Positions 48,362 to 56,614 of a stretch of DNA of 64,000 bases are shown here, one piece after another. Made by a program: the position numbers and the translations under genes. The notes under the pieces were generated by a model that searched no databases, had not been told where the DNA came from, and worked only from the letters and a program-made list of their open reading frames with translations. Source of the stretch: Mesorhizobium sp. DCY119 (GTDB lineage Bacteria > Pseudomonadota > Alphaproteobacteria > Rhizobiales > Rhizobiaceae); the NCBI RefSeq assembly GCF_003590645.1, contig NZ_CP031834.1, positions 3,472,501 to 3,536,500 of the forward strand, given 5' to 3'. Every line of letters starts with the position of its first letter. Position 1 is the first letter of the stretch.

Positions 48362-48671
48362 CTTATGCCGCTCTAAGCCTTTCGTTGGTGGCAGGTTGAA
48401 TCGTGGCGGATTCGCCACACTTCTAAATCAAAGTTTAACCGCCATTTTGTGGGTTAACTTAAGTTTTAGTTATTCCTGTCGGCCCCGTGACGTTTGCGTT
48501 ACGGTAGCCGTCAAATGACTCGGGGTTTTTGATCTATCGGCCATTTGCAAGGCGCAGACAGTAGAAACATCGCATTTGCAGTGGTCAGTTTTGTCCCTTT
48601 CTATCGGGACTTCGCAAGGGACAGCTCAAGGTGGTCCGACCGACCGGGACCATGACTTGAAAGGGTGGAAG
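48362..48671 (+). other. Gene-free stretch upstream of a small gene
   Basis: About 310 bp. A hairpin-capable pair TTAACC (48435-48440) / GGTTAA (48452-48457) lies in an AT-rich segment and a TTAACTTAAGTTTTA run follows. No gene is supported. It probably carries the promoter of the 87-residue gene. Confidence 0.4.
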
Positions 48672-48935
48672 ATGAGTATGGAGCACACGATCAGCGATAT
48701 TGACGCGCTGGTCCGGGAAGAAAAGCGCCTGACAGCGGTGGAGTGTCACAACGAAGCCTGGGCTGAAGGTCTGTCCGCCGGCATCGAAGCCGACATCATC
48801 GCGGAAGCTGCCCTTTCCACAGCGTTTGTCGAGATTTTGCGTACCAATGGCGAAGCCGCAGCCTTGGCTCTGCTGGACGAGATGCGCGAAAAAGTTATCG
48901 CCGGCGAGTTCGAGCCTGTTCGCCTGCGACATTGA
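48672..48935 (+). CDS. Small acidic helical protein of unknown function
   Basis: An 87-residue protein, mostly helical and acidic (DIDALVREEKRLTAVECHNEAWAEGLSAG … LLDEMREKVIAGEFEP). ATG at 48672 follows GGGTGGAAG; ATG at 48678 is an alternative. No motif recognised. Its codon use fits the neighbours and its position is independent of them. Confidence 0.7.
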   Translation: MSMEHTISDIDALVREEKRLTAVECHNEAWAEGLSAGIEADIIAEAALSTAFVEILRTNGEAAALALLDEMREKVIAGEFEPVRLRH

Positions 48936-49015
48936 CACGTCCCCAAACCCTCTTTTTCAGTGTAAGAAACTGACGGGCATCGAATCTGTTGCGATGCCTC
49001 GGGAGAGGATGGGAC

Positions 49016-49813
49016 ATGCAGGTATCGACGCAGGCGAAATCGCAAAGCCGCAGAGGCGCGCATATGGCGGCTTTGTTGTGGTTTGCGGCAGTCGGCGTTG
49101 CGCTGCCCACCACCGTGCTTTTCGGAACTTTGCCCGCCTCGGCCCTGAGCGAAATCAAGCGCGAAGATGCTCCAGCCGCCCCGTCACAGGACGAGGCCGC
49201 GCCGGAAAATACCGTCCCCTCGCCTGATCCCATACAGAAAACACCGCTGCCGGATGTGCAGCAGCAGGATGACCAGGCCGAGCCCGACGAAGGACCGGCG
49301 GCACCCAACGGCTCCACGCACACCAGCGAAGACCCGAACGCGCCGCTGCCGGAAATTCTTTACGACGTCCAGTCGCTGCCCGAACCCGTGAAGCGCATGC
49401 GCCAGTTGCTGCTCGACGTGGCAATGAGCGGCGATATCGAGAAATTGCGCCCGCTGATCGGCACCGGCGACGAAGCGACGCAATTGTCGCTCAGCGACCT
49501 GGAAGACGACCCGATCACCTACCTCAAGGACCTCTCCGGCGACAAGAACGGCGAGGAACTGCTGGCCATCATGGAAAACATCCTCAATGGCGGTTATGTC
49601 CATGTCGATGTGGGCAAGCCCGAGGAACTCTACGCCTGGCCCTATTTCTTCGCCATGCCGCTGGAAAAGCTGACGCCACGCCAGCGCGTCGAGCTCTTCA
49701 AGATCGTCACCGCCGGCGACTATGAAGACATGAAGAGCTACGGCGTCTACAATTTTTATCGCCTCGGCATCACGCCGGAAGGCAAGTGGGCCTTCTTCGT
49801 CGCGGGCGAGTGA
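49016..49813 (+). CDS. Exported protein of unknown function with Pro/Asp/Glu linker
   Basis: A 265-residue protein with a signal or anchor segment (MAALLWFAAVGVALPTTVLFGTLPASALS), a linker of about 70 residues rich in Pro, Asp, Glu and Gln, then a C-terminal domain with VKRMRQLLLDVAMSGDIEKLRPLIG and YVHVDVGKPEELYAWPYFFA … YNFYRLGITPEGKWAFFVAGE. I know of similar rhizobial proteins without a known function. ATG at 49016 follows GGGAGAGG. The gene ends at a strong terminator. Confidence 0.8.
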   Translation: MQVSTQAKSQSRRGAHMAALLWFAAVGVALPTTVLFGTLPASALSEIKREDAPAAPSQDEAAPENTVPSPDPIQKTPLPDVQQQDDQAEPDEGPAAPNGSTHTSEDPNAPLPEILYDVQSLPEPVKRMRQLLLDVAMSGDIEKLRPLIGTGDEATQLSLSDLEDDPITYLKDLSGDKNGEELLAIMENILNGGYVHVDVGKPEELYAWPYFFAMPLEKLTPRQRVELFKIVTAGDYEDMKSYGVYNFYRLGITPEGKWAFFVAGE

Positions 49814-49849
49814 CGCGCCGACAGGCACCGCTCATACCGGTCTGAATCA

Positions 49850-49893
49850 AAAACACCCGCCAAGCATCTGCTTTGGCGGGTGTTTTCGTTTTT
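49850..49893 (+). terminator. Strong intrinsic terminator
   Basis: AAAACACCCGCCAA (49850-49863) pairs perfectly over 14 bp with TTGGCGGGTGTTTT (49873-49886), loop 9 nt, then CGTTTTT. The A-run and T-run make it work in both directions, ending the exported-protein gene and the convergent dihydroorotase gene. Confidence 0.93.
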
Positions 49894-49920
49894 GAATGTT
49901 CTCGATGCTGCCTTGAGTGA

Positions 49921-51252
49921 TCAGGCCGGCAATGCCTCGGAGAATGCGACGGCCTGTCCCTGCCCGGGCATGACGATCTCGCCTTCCCACATCACGCGGT
50001 TGCCGCGGATGATCGTGCCGACCGGCCAGCCGGTCACCTGCCTGCCGTCATAGGGCGTCCAGCCGGCTTTCGAGCCGGCCTGGGCGTTGGTGATGGTTTC
50101 GCGGCGCTTGAGGTCCACGACCGTGAAATCCGCCTCGTAGCCCGCCGCAATGCGGCCCTTGCGCGCCATGCCGAACAGGCGCTGCGGGCCATGGCTGGTG
50201 AGATCGACCAGCCGTTCCAGCGACAGCCTGCCTGCATTGACGTGGTCGAGCATGATCGGGACCAGCGTCTGCACGCCGGTCATGCCAGAGGGCGAGGCCG
50301 GATAGGGCTTTGCCTTTTCTTCCAGCGTATGCGGCGCATGGTCGGAGCCGAGCACGTCGACGATGCCTTGCGAGATGCCGTGCCAGACACCGTCGCGGTG
50401 CCGCGCGGCGCGAACCGGTGGGTTCATCTGGATCAAAGTGCCGAGCGTCGCATAGTCGTCGGCGGAAAGGGTGAGATGATGCGGCGTCGCCTCGCAGGTG
50501 GCGACATCCTTGTGGTTTTCGAGGAACGCGATCTCCTCGGCCGTAGAGATATGCAGCACATGGATGCGGGCGCGCGCGGCGCGCGCAATGCGCACTAGGC
50601 GCTCCGTGCATTGCAGCGCCGCGATCTCGTCGCGCCAGACGGGATGCGAGGAGGGATCGCCCTCAACGCGCTCGCCGAGGCGTTCGCGCAGGCGAAATTC
50701 ATCTTCCGAGTGGAAGGCAGCGCGGCGGCGGGTGTTCTTTAGGATCGAGAAGACGCCGTCATCGTCCTCGACCAGCAGGTTGCCGGTGGACGAGCCCATG
50801 AAGACCTTGATGCCGGCAGCGCCCGGCAGGCGCTCAAGCTCGGCAACGTCCCCGGCATTTTCGCGTGTGCCGCCGACCCAGAAGGCGAAATCGCAATGCA
50901 TGCGGTTCGTCGCGCGCGACACCTTGTCGGCAAGGGCTGCCTCGCTGGTGGTCAGCGGGTTGGTGTTGGGCATCTCGAAGACGGCGGTGACGCCGCCGAG
51001 TACCGCGGCGCGGGAGCCTGTCTCCAGATCTTCCTTGTGCTCAAGCCCCGGCTCGCGGAAATGAACCTGGCTGTCGACCACGCCCGGAAGGATATGCAAG
51101 CCGGTGCAATCGATGACTTCACCGGCGGATGCCTGCCCGAGATCGCCGATCGCCGCGATGCGCCCGGCGCGCACGCCGACATCGCGCAGGCCGGTGCCAT
51201 CATGATTGACGACCGTGCCGCCCTTGAGGATGAGGTCGAACGTCGTTGTCAT
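49921..51252 (-). CDS. Dihydroorotase (class I) with substituted metal motif
   Basis: A 443-residue amidohydrolase of pyrimidine synthesis. The carboxylated lysine site is K149 (IKVFMGSSTG), histidines are H181, H234 (VLHIST) and H258 (ATPHHL), and the catalytic Asp is D304 (GSDHAPH). The first metal motif, normally D-x-H-x-H-F-R-E-P, reads DSQVHFREPG, so the first His is Gln62. ATG at 51252 follows GGAAGAG. It may be an active enzyme tolerating Gln or a relative with altered function. Confidence 0.88.
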   Translation of the reverse strand: MTTTFDLILKGGTVVNHDGTGLRDVGVRAGRIAAIGDLGQASAGEVIDCTGLHILPGVVDSQVHFREPGLEHKEDLETGSRAAVLGGVTAVFEMPNTNPLTTSEAALADKVSRATNRMHCDFAFWVGGTRENAGDVAELERLPGAAGIKVFMGSSTGNLLVEDDDGVFSILKNTRRRAAFHSEDEFRLRERLGERVEGDPSSHPVWRDEIAALQCTERLVRIARAARARIHVLHISTAEEIAFLENHKDVATCEATPHHLTLSADDYATLGTLIQMNPPVRAARHRDGVWHGISQGIVDVLGSDHAPHTLEEKAKPYPASPSGMTGVQTLVPIMLDHVNAGRLSLERLVDLTSHGPQRLFGMARKGRIAAGYEADFTVVDLKRRETITNAQAGSKAGWTPYDGRQVTGWPVGTIIRGNRVMWEGEIVMPGQGQAVAFSEALPA

Positions 51253-51335
51253 CAGCGTCTCTTCCGGCTCTTGCCCCTGCGATGCGTGCGGCTTACGTAA
51301 TGGCCAACAGATTTGCAAGATCAGGTCACGTCCGA

Positions 51336-52223
51336 ATGCCCGCAGTTCAGCTCCCCGACCGCATTGTGATTTCCATCTTCGGCCCGGATGCCGAGCATTT
51401 CCTGCAGAACATTCTCACCACCGATCTGGACGCCCTTGGCGCCGAAGACGCCAAGCCGGGCGCGCTGCTGACGCCGCAAGGCAAGATCCTGTTCGATTTT
51501 CTCGTCTCGCGCGACGGCAAAGGCGGGTTGCTGCTGGAATGCCGTGCCGACATCGCCAACGATTTCATCCGCCGTCTGACGCTCTACAAGCTTCGCGCAA
51601 AAGTCGATATTTTCAAGCAGGAACAACTGCTTGTCTCCGTCTCATGGAATCCTGATTCAAACGCTTCAGTTTCTGATTCAAGTGCCTCACAAACTGATTC
51701 AATCGTGAGGCATGATCGGCGCTTTGCCGAACCGGCTCGCGTGTTCCGCATTTATGGCCAAACCGCTCCTGCCGGCGACCAGATACAGGCGTGGGAGGAT
51801 TTTCGTCTCGCCCACGGCATTGCCGAAAGCGGTCCTGATTATGCGCTCAGCGACGCTTTTCCGCACGACGTGCTGCTCGACCAGACCGGCGGCGTCGGTT
51901 TCGGCAAGGGCTGTTACATCGGACAGGAGGTCGTCTCGCGTATGCACCATCGCGGTACGGCGCGCCGCCGCGTGCTGTTGGTTTCGGCGGAAGAACCGCT
52001 GCCGCCAAGCGGTACCGATATCAAAGCTGCCGGAAAGACAATCGGTGCGCTCGGCAGTGTCTCCGGCAACAACGGACTGGCGATCGTTCGCATCGACCGG
52101 GTCAAGGACGCTATGGATGCAGGCACCGCGATAACCGCCGGCGAGGTTGCGGTCTCGTTGGCTATCCCCGGTTGGGCAAAATTCACCTTCCCGCAGGAGT
52201 CGGCCTCGACGGAGGACGCATAA
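51336..52223 (+). CDS. ygfZ: YgfZ/GcvT-domain folate-dependent Fe-S assembly protein
   Basis: A 295-residue folate-binding protein that helps repair or maintain certain Fe-S enzymes. The signature KGCYIGQE is present (GFGKGCYIGQEVVSRMHHRG in pieces). ATG at 51336 is used; the frame extends 30 residues upstream without support. Residues about 106-126 are an insertion of three degenerate seven-residue units encoded by a 21-bp tandem repeat. The stop overlaps the next start (TAATG). Confidence 0.92.
   Translation: MPAVQLPDRIVISIFGPDAEHFLQNILTTDLDALGAEDAKPGALLTPQGKILFDFLVSRDGKGGLLLECRADIANDFIRRLTLYKLRAKVDIFKQEQLLVSVSWNPDSNASVSDSSASQTDSIVRHDRRFAEPARVFRIYGQTAPAGDQIQAWEDFRLAHGIAESGPDYALSDAFPHDVLLDQTGGVGFGKGCYIGQEVVSRMHHRGTARRRVLLVSAEEPLPPSGTDIKAAGKTIGALGSVSGNNGLAIVRIDRVKDAMDAGTAITAGEVAVSLAIPGWAKFTFPQESASTEDA
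51652..51714 (+). repeat. 21-bp tandem repeat inside ygfZ
   Basis: Three units start at 51652, 51673 and 51694, each beginning CTGATTCAA, so the period is exactly 21 bp or seven codons. GATTC is a GANTC (CcrM methylation) site in each unit. Within units two and three TGCCTCAC (51683-51690) and GTGAGGCA (51705-51712) are perfect 8-bp inverted arms. Confidence 0.85.
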
Positions 52224-52837
52224 TGGCCGACAAGGCCGGTGCGCCGGCCCGTGCCTGGCAGCGCATGCTGTCGGGCCGCAGGCTGGACCTGCTCGATCCG
52301 TCGCCGCTCGACGTCGAGATTTCCGATATCGCCCACGGCCTGGCGCGCGTTGCCCGCTGGAACGGCCAGACCGGCGGCGACCATGCATTTTCGGTGGCCC
52401 AGCATTCGCTGCTGGTCGAGGAAATTTTTGCGCAACAGGTCAAGGAGCCCTCGCCCGATGCGCGGCTTGCGGCACTACTGCACGACGCCCCGGAATATGT
52501 GATCGGCGACATGATCTCGCCATTCAAGTCGGTGGTCGGCGGTGGCTACAAGGCCGTCGAGCAGCGGTTGCAGCGGGCGATCCATCTGCGATTTTCGCTG
52601 CCCGCCGATATCAACGAGAAGCTGAAAAAAGAAATCAAACGGGCCGATCAGATCGCTGCGTACTTTGAAGCCACTGTCCTCGCCGGCTTCACGATCTCGG
52701 AGGCGACGCAGTTCTTCGGGCGGCCACGCGGCATTTCGGCCGACAGTTTCGACCTGACCTGCCGCCCCGCAAAAGCCGTTCAGTCTGCCTTTCTCAAGCG
52801 TTTTTCCGCAATCGAGCGTTTGCGTCAGGCAGGATAA
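52223..52837 (+). CDS. HD-domain hydrolase (YfbR-like)
   Basis: A 204-residue metal-dependent phosphohydrolase. HAFSVAQHSLLVEE, LLHDAPEYVIGD and the later Asp form an HD motif like that of YfbR 5'-nucleotidases. Translation is coupled to ygfZ through TAATG. Its last 44 bp overlap the end of the ATP-grasp gene on the other strand. Confidence 0.88.
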   Translation: MADKAGAPARAWQRMLSGRRLDLLDPSPLDVEISDIAHGLARVARWNGQTGGDHAFSVAQHSLLVEEIFAQQVKEPSPDARLAALLHDAPEYVIGDMISPFKSVVGGGYKAVEQRLQRAIHLRFSLPADINEKLKKEIKRADQIAAYFEATVLAGFTISEATQFFGRPRGISADSFDLTCRPAKAVQSAFLKRFSAIERLRQAG

Positions 52838-54320
52838 GCCGCTCATTCATCGAGTTGTTGACAGCCGGCCGCTCCAAACGGTCGAGGAACCATTGCGTCA
52901 GCCTGGTCCAGACTTCGTCTTTCTCACCGGTATCCTCGCAGCCATGGTCAAGGTTGGGGTTGTCGTTGACCTCAATGACGAAGACGCCGTCGCGGGTTTC
53001 CTTCAGATCGACGCCATAAAGCCCGTCGCCGATGCAGCGGGCGGCGCGCACCGCCGTTTCGACGACGTGGGCGGGCGCATCCTTCAAGGTGAATGACTTG
53101 AAGCCGCCTTGGTCCGGCTTGCCATTGGCCTTGTGGTTGACGATCTGCCAGTGCTTCTTGGCCATCAGGTAATGGACCGCGAAAAGCGGCTGGCCGCCGA
53201 GCACACCTATGCGCCAATCGTAGTCCGTCGGGATGAATTTCTGCGCGATCAGCAGGTCGGAATCTTCCAGCCACAGCGTTGCAAGCTGCTTCAATTCCTC
53301 GAAATTCGACGCCTTCTTCACACCGCGCGAAAACGAGCTGTCCGGGATCTTCAGCACCAGCGGAAAGCCGAGCGTCTGCGCCGCCAATTCCAGATCGGCG
53401 GGTCCTGCGATCATTACCGTCGGCGGCACGGGCACGTTGTTGTAGGTCATCAACTCGTTGAGATAGACCTTGTTGGTGCAGCGGATCATCGACAGCGGGT
53501 CATCGATGACCGGCATGCCTTCCTGCTGGGCACGGCGCGCGAAGCGGTAGGTGTGGTTGGAGATAGACGTCGTCTCACGGATGAAAAGTGCATCGTAATT
53601 GGCCAGCTTGGCCAGATCCTTGCGCGAGATCGGCTCAACCTCGACGCCCATCTTCTCGGCGATCTTCGCCCAGTGACGCAGCGAACTGATCTCGGACGGC
53701 GGCAGTTCCTCATGCGGGTTCACCAACGTCGCGAAGGTGTAGCGCGCCGGCGTGCGAGCCTTGGTGTCTCGCCATTCGCGGTTGGTGTAGGTCGCCAGGC
53801 TTTCGAGGAAGCGCGGCTTTTCCTCCGGTGCCATGCGCGCCAGCGGGTGAAAGCCGATCCTGTGGATGGAGGCCCATTGCTGGTTGTCCTTGATCGACAC
53901 CTCCAGCGCCGGAGCGCGGAACCAGTCGAACAGCAGCTTGGCGAAACGGTCCCACGCCTTGGACGAGCCGATGCCGAAGAAGAACACCGCCTTGGCCGGA
54001 AAGGCGCCGCCAAGGTCCTTGCGGCATTTGTTGAGTGCCAGTTCCAGTTCCGGCAGCGCGTGCTCGTAGAGCTTGTGCTCGGACAGGTCGATCATCGTCT
54101 CGACGGTGGGGATGACCTTGTGCCCGCGCGAACTGGCCAGCAGCGAGGCGTAATAACCGCGGCTCTGGTAGCTGTAGCTGTTCGACAGGTTGATGACCTT
54201 GGGGCGCTGCCCGCGAAACAGCGCCGGGTGCGCCAGATAATCGCGGTTGGTGATGATCTTGTGCGGTGTCGCCACCTGGTCGAGATCGCTTTGCCTGCCT
54301 GTAAGAATGACCCAGGTCAT
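52794..54320 (-). CDS. RLAN-domain plus RimK-like ATP-grasp ligase
   Basis: A 508-residue protein. Residues about 1-180 form the RLAN domain found N-terminal to RimK-like ligases (VINLSNSYSYQSRGYYASLLAS). Residues 240-480 are an ATP-grasp domain with LVLKIPDSSFSRGVKK, LLIAQKFIPTDYDWRIGVL, LYGVDLKET and VIEVNDNPNLDHGCED, the Mg-ATP residues. RimK-like enzymes join amino acids or peptides to a carboxylate; the acceptor here is unknown. It is 70 bp downstream of a GNAT gene on the same strand, an association reported for this family. Confidence 0.88.
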   Translation of the reverse strand: MTWVILTGRQSDLDQVATPHKIITNRDYLAHPALFRGQRPKVINLSNSYSYQSRGYYASLLASSRGHKVIPTVETMIDLSEHKLYEHALPELELALNKCRKDLGGAFPAKAVFFFGIGSSKAWDRFAKLLFDWFRAPALEVSIKDNQQWASIHRIGFHPLARMAPEEKPRFLESLATYTNREWRDTKARTPARYTFATLVNPHEELPPSEISSLRHWAKIAEKMGVEVEPISRKDLAKLANYDALFIRETTSISNHTYRFARRAQQEGMPVIDDPLSMIRCTNKVYLNELMTYNNVPVPPTVMIAGPADLELAAQTLGFPLVLKIPDSSFSRGVKKASNFEELKQLATLWLEDSDLLIAQKFIPTDYDWRIGVLGGQPLFAVHYLMAKKHWQIVNHKANGKPDQGGFKSFTLKDAPAHVVETAVRAARCIGDGLYGVDLKETRDGVFVIEVNDNPNLDHGCEDTGEKDEVWTRLTQWFLDRLERPAVNNSMNERLILPDANARLRKNA

Positions 54321-54390
54321 TTTTGCTCACGCTGTTTCGGATGGTGATGTTGGCGGCGTCCGGCTTCCCGCCGGGCGAAGGACAATGGAC

Positions 54391-54894
54391 TCATGGCGAG
54401 GAGGTTCCGGCGCCGTTGCCGGGCGGGCCACTATCGCCGGGGGCCGTGACGCCGAGCGGCTTTTCATAGCGCAAGGCGTCCGCCCCATCGGCGTAATAGG
54501 CAGGCTTGCGCCCGATCGGCCGGTAGCCGTTCCTCTCATAGAGATCGATCGCGCGAAGATTGTCCTCGCGCACTTCGAGGCGCATGGCCTTTCGCCGCTT
54601 GGCGGTTGCCGCGTTTTCGGCAGCCGTCAGCAAAGCGCGACCCAGCCCACCGCCGCTGTTTGGCGCGACGGCCAGCGAATAGAGCCGTGCCTTGTTGCTT
54701 CCAGCGCGCAGCAGTACCACGCAGTGGCCCGCAAGCGCGTCGTCGCGCTCGGCAATCAGGATTGACGCGCTCTTGCTGACGATCATGCGGCGGAAGGCGT
54801 TTCTGGACATGCGATCGGTCTCGAAAACCGCGTTTTCGAGCGCCACGAGTGCGCCAATATCAGAGGCGCGGGCCGGGCGAATGTCTGCGTTCAT
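54391..54894 (-). CDS. GNAT-family N-acetyltransferase
   Basis: A 167-residue acetyltransferase with the acetyl-CoA-binding loop around LAVAPNSGGGLGRALL and the RimI-like segment RLEVREDNLRAIDLYERNGYRPIG. The last 20 residues are Gly/Pro-rich and probably disordered. It precedes the RLAN/ATP-grasp gene. Substrate may be a small molecule or peptide produced by, or used by, that ligase; this is inference. ATG at 54894 has a poor ribosome-binding site. Confidence 0.88.
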   Translation of the reverse strand: MNADIRPARASDIGALVALENAVFETDRMSRNAFRRMIVSKSASILIAERDDALAGHCVVLLRAGSNKARLYSLAVAPNSGGGLGRALLTAAENAATAKRRKAMRLEVREDNLRAIDLYERNGYRPIGRKPAYYADGADALRYEKPLGVTAPGDSGPPGNGAGTSSP

Positions 54895-55087
54895 AGGAGC
54901 CAGGAAACCTCGATCGAAAGCGTGCTCGAAGGTGGGCAGAACGTCTCTGACCGAGGCATTGGCGCGACGGCATCGAAAGCGCTATCGCTCCTCGAATTGG
55001 GCCGAATTGTGACTTCTTGCAGCGTATGGCGAAGCGCGGAAACTTTGATGACAGGGATGACCGTTCTTCATCCTGCCATGGGGAGAA

Positions 55088-55873
55088 TCACCCCTTCATG
55101 CCGTCCAGAAGCTGACGGTAGGCGGAGTTCGCGATCGTCATCAGCGCTTCCTGCGGAAGCGTGCCGGTCACGGCGCAGCCATAGCCGTCATCGAGCCAGT
55201 AGAGCGAACGCGTGCCGCCCTCCTCCAGCAGCCGGAAGCCGGTTTCCTTGGTCGTGGCGTCGCTGATGATATAGAGCGACACGCGGTTTCCCGTGTGGTC
55301 CTGATACATGAATTGCGCAGCCGCCTTGCTTTCGGCCGGCAGCAGCCGCCCGCCGACAAGCTCGAAGCCTTGCGCTGTCAAGTCGGGTGCGATCAGCTTG
55401 ACGCCGACGCGCTTGGACAGCCAGCCGACAAGATGATCCTTCTGGTCGGCGCCAACCTCGACGACATGTAGTTTCTCGGCCGCATAGAGCGTATGCGCGG
55501 CTATCGCACCATCGGCCAACTGGCTGGCGGCTGCATCGATCGAGCCCCAGCCTGTGACGCCGAGCAGATAGCCGCCTAGCCCACCGGCCACGAAAATCGC
55601 TGCTGCAGCAGCCATACGCCAACGCGGGGAGACGATGCGGCGTTGCGGTGTTTCGCCTGATAGCAATCGCTCGAAGCGTTCCGGAACCGGCTCCGTCAGC
55701 ACGCCGCCGACTGATTTCTGCAAAGCGTCAAGATCGGTCGCAAAGCGCTGGCTGCGTGCCTTCATGTCGGGATTGGCTTCCAGCCAAAGCTCGTAGGCCG
55801 CGCGCTCCTCGGCCGGCAACTCGCCGTCGAGTGCCATGTGGATATCGCGTTCGGTGAAATCGCGTGCGGTCAT
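55088..55873 (-). CDS. Anti-sigma factor (membrane)
   Basis: A 261-residue protein with an N-terminal anti-sigma helix region (FTERDIHMALDGELPAEERAAYELWLEANPD), a membrane segment (WRMAAAAAIFVAGGLGGYLLGV, about 83-107) and a periplasmic domain of about 150 residues ending AYRQLLDGMKG. The layout and the 4-bp overlap with the sigma gene identify it as the cognate anti-sigma factor. No His-x3-Cys-x2-Cys zinc motif is seen. Confidence 0.9.
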   Translation of the reverse strand: MTARDFTERDIHMALDGELPAEERAAYELWLEANPDMKARSQRFATDLDALQKSVGGVLTEPVPERFERLLSGETPQRRIVSPRWRMAAAAAIFVAGGLGGYLLGVTGWGSIDAAASQLADGAIAAHTLYAAEKLHVVEVGADQKDHLVGWLSKRVGVKLIAPDLTAQGFELVGGRLLPAESKAAAQFMYQDHTGNRVSLYIISDATTKETGFRLLEEGGTRSLYWLDDGYGCAVTGTLPQEALMTIANSAYRQLLDGMKG

Positions 55874-56388
55874 TTCTCGATGACCCTTATTGCCCGGCGC
55901 CGCGATCCGTCCTCCAGTATCGTGCGCAATTCCTCACGGCCGCGCGCGATGCGCGACATCAGCGTGCCGGCAGGCACACCAAGCACGTTGGCGGCTTCGG
56001 CATAGGAAAAGCCCTCGACCGCGACCATCAGCAGCGCTGCCCGGCGATCCGGGCTGATTGCCTGAAGCGCGTCGAGTATCTCATGCGAGGCAACGCCTTC
56101 GGCCTGATGGGCAGGAACCGCCATCGCCTCGCTTGCCTCGATCGGCAGCATGGCAGCTTCGCCGCGCCGCTTGTCCCTTCGCATCTGGTCGACAAAAAGA
56201 TGATGCATGATCGTAAACAGCCACCGCCTCGGATTATCGCCGGTTCGCCAGCCGTCGAGCTTGCCCAGCGCCCGCTCGAGGCAGTCCTGGACAAGATCGT
56301 CGGCGGAATCGCGGTTGCGCAGCAGAGCGCGCGCATAGCGGCGCAGGCGCGGTATTTCGGCGAGTATCGCTGCCCTTCTTTGATCCAT
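55870..56388 (-). CDS. ECF-type RNA polymerase sigma factor
   Basis: A 172-residue sigma factor: region 2 (ARALLRNRDSADDLVQDCLERALGKLDGWR … NPRRWLFTIMHHLFVDQMRR) and region 4 (ALLMVAVEGFSYAEAANVLGVPAGTLMSRIARGREEL). It heads a sigma/anti-sigma pair. The group and its promoter sequence are not identifiable by eye. Confidence 0.95.
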   Translation of the reverse strand: MDQRRAAILAEIPRLRRYARALLRNRDSADDLVQDCLERALGKLDGWRTGDNPRRWLFTIMHHLFVDQMRRDKRRGEAAMLPIEASEAMAVPAHQAEGVASHEILDALQAISPDRRAALLMVAVEGFSYAEAANVLGVPAGTLMSRIARGREELRTILEDGSRRRAIRVIEK

Positions 56389-56614
56389 GATGCGGCCGGT
56401 ATTGCCTTCGTTCCAGTCCGATTGAACTCCTGTTCAGCGAGCCCGACAAGGCGAAACCGAACCGTTTGTACAATTGCTTCAGTCATAGAAGAACGCTCGG
56501 AACCGCGCCTTTATTCCCGCCGATCCATCAGCATCGCTGAACCTTCGATGCGACCAATTCATTTTGCGGATGCCTGTCGATCCGATAAAAACGGATACTG
56601 ACTCGGGAGGAACG

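Noticed and set aside
48431-48475. CtrA-like site (TTAA pairs) upstream of the 87-residue gene
   Set aside because: The spacing is not the TTAA-N7-TTAA pattern (second half is TTTA), so it is too weak to report as a regulatory site.
56389-56614. Search for an ECF/EcfG-type promoter (GGAAC-N16/17-CGTT) between the sigma gene and the MFS gene
   Set aside because: GGAAC words occur but none has a CGTT at the right distance, so no autoregulatory promoter is claimed.
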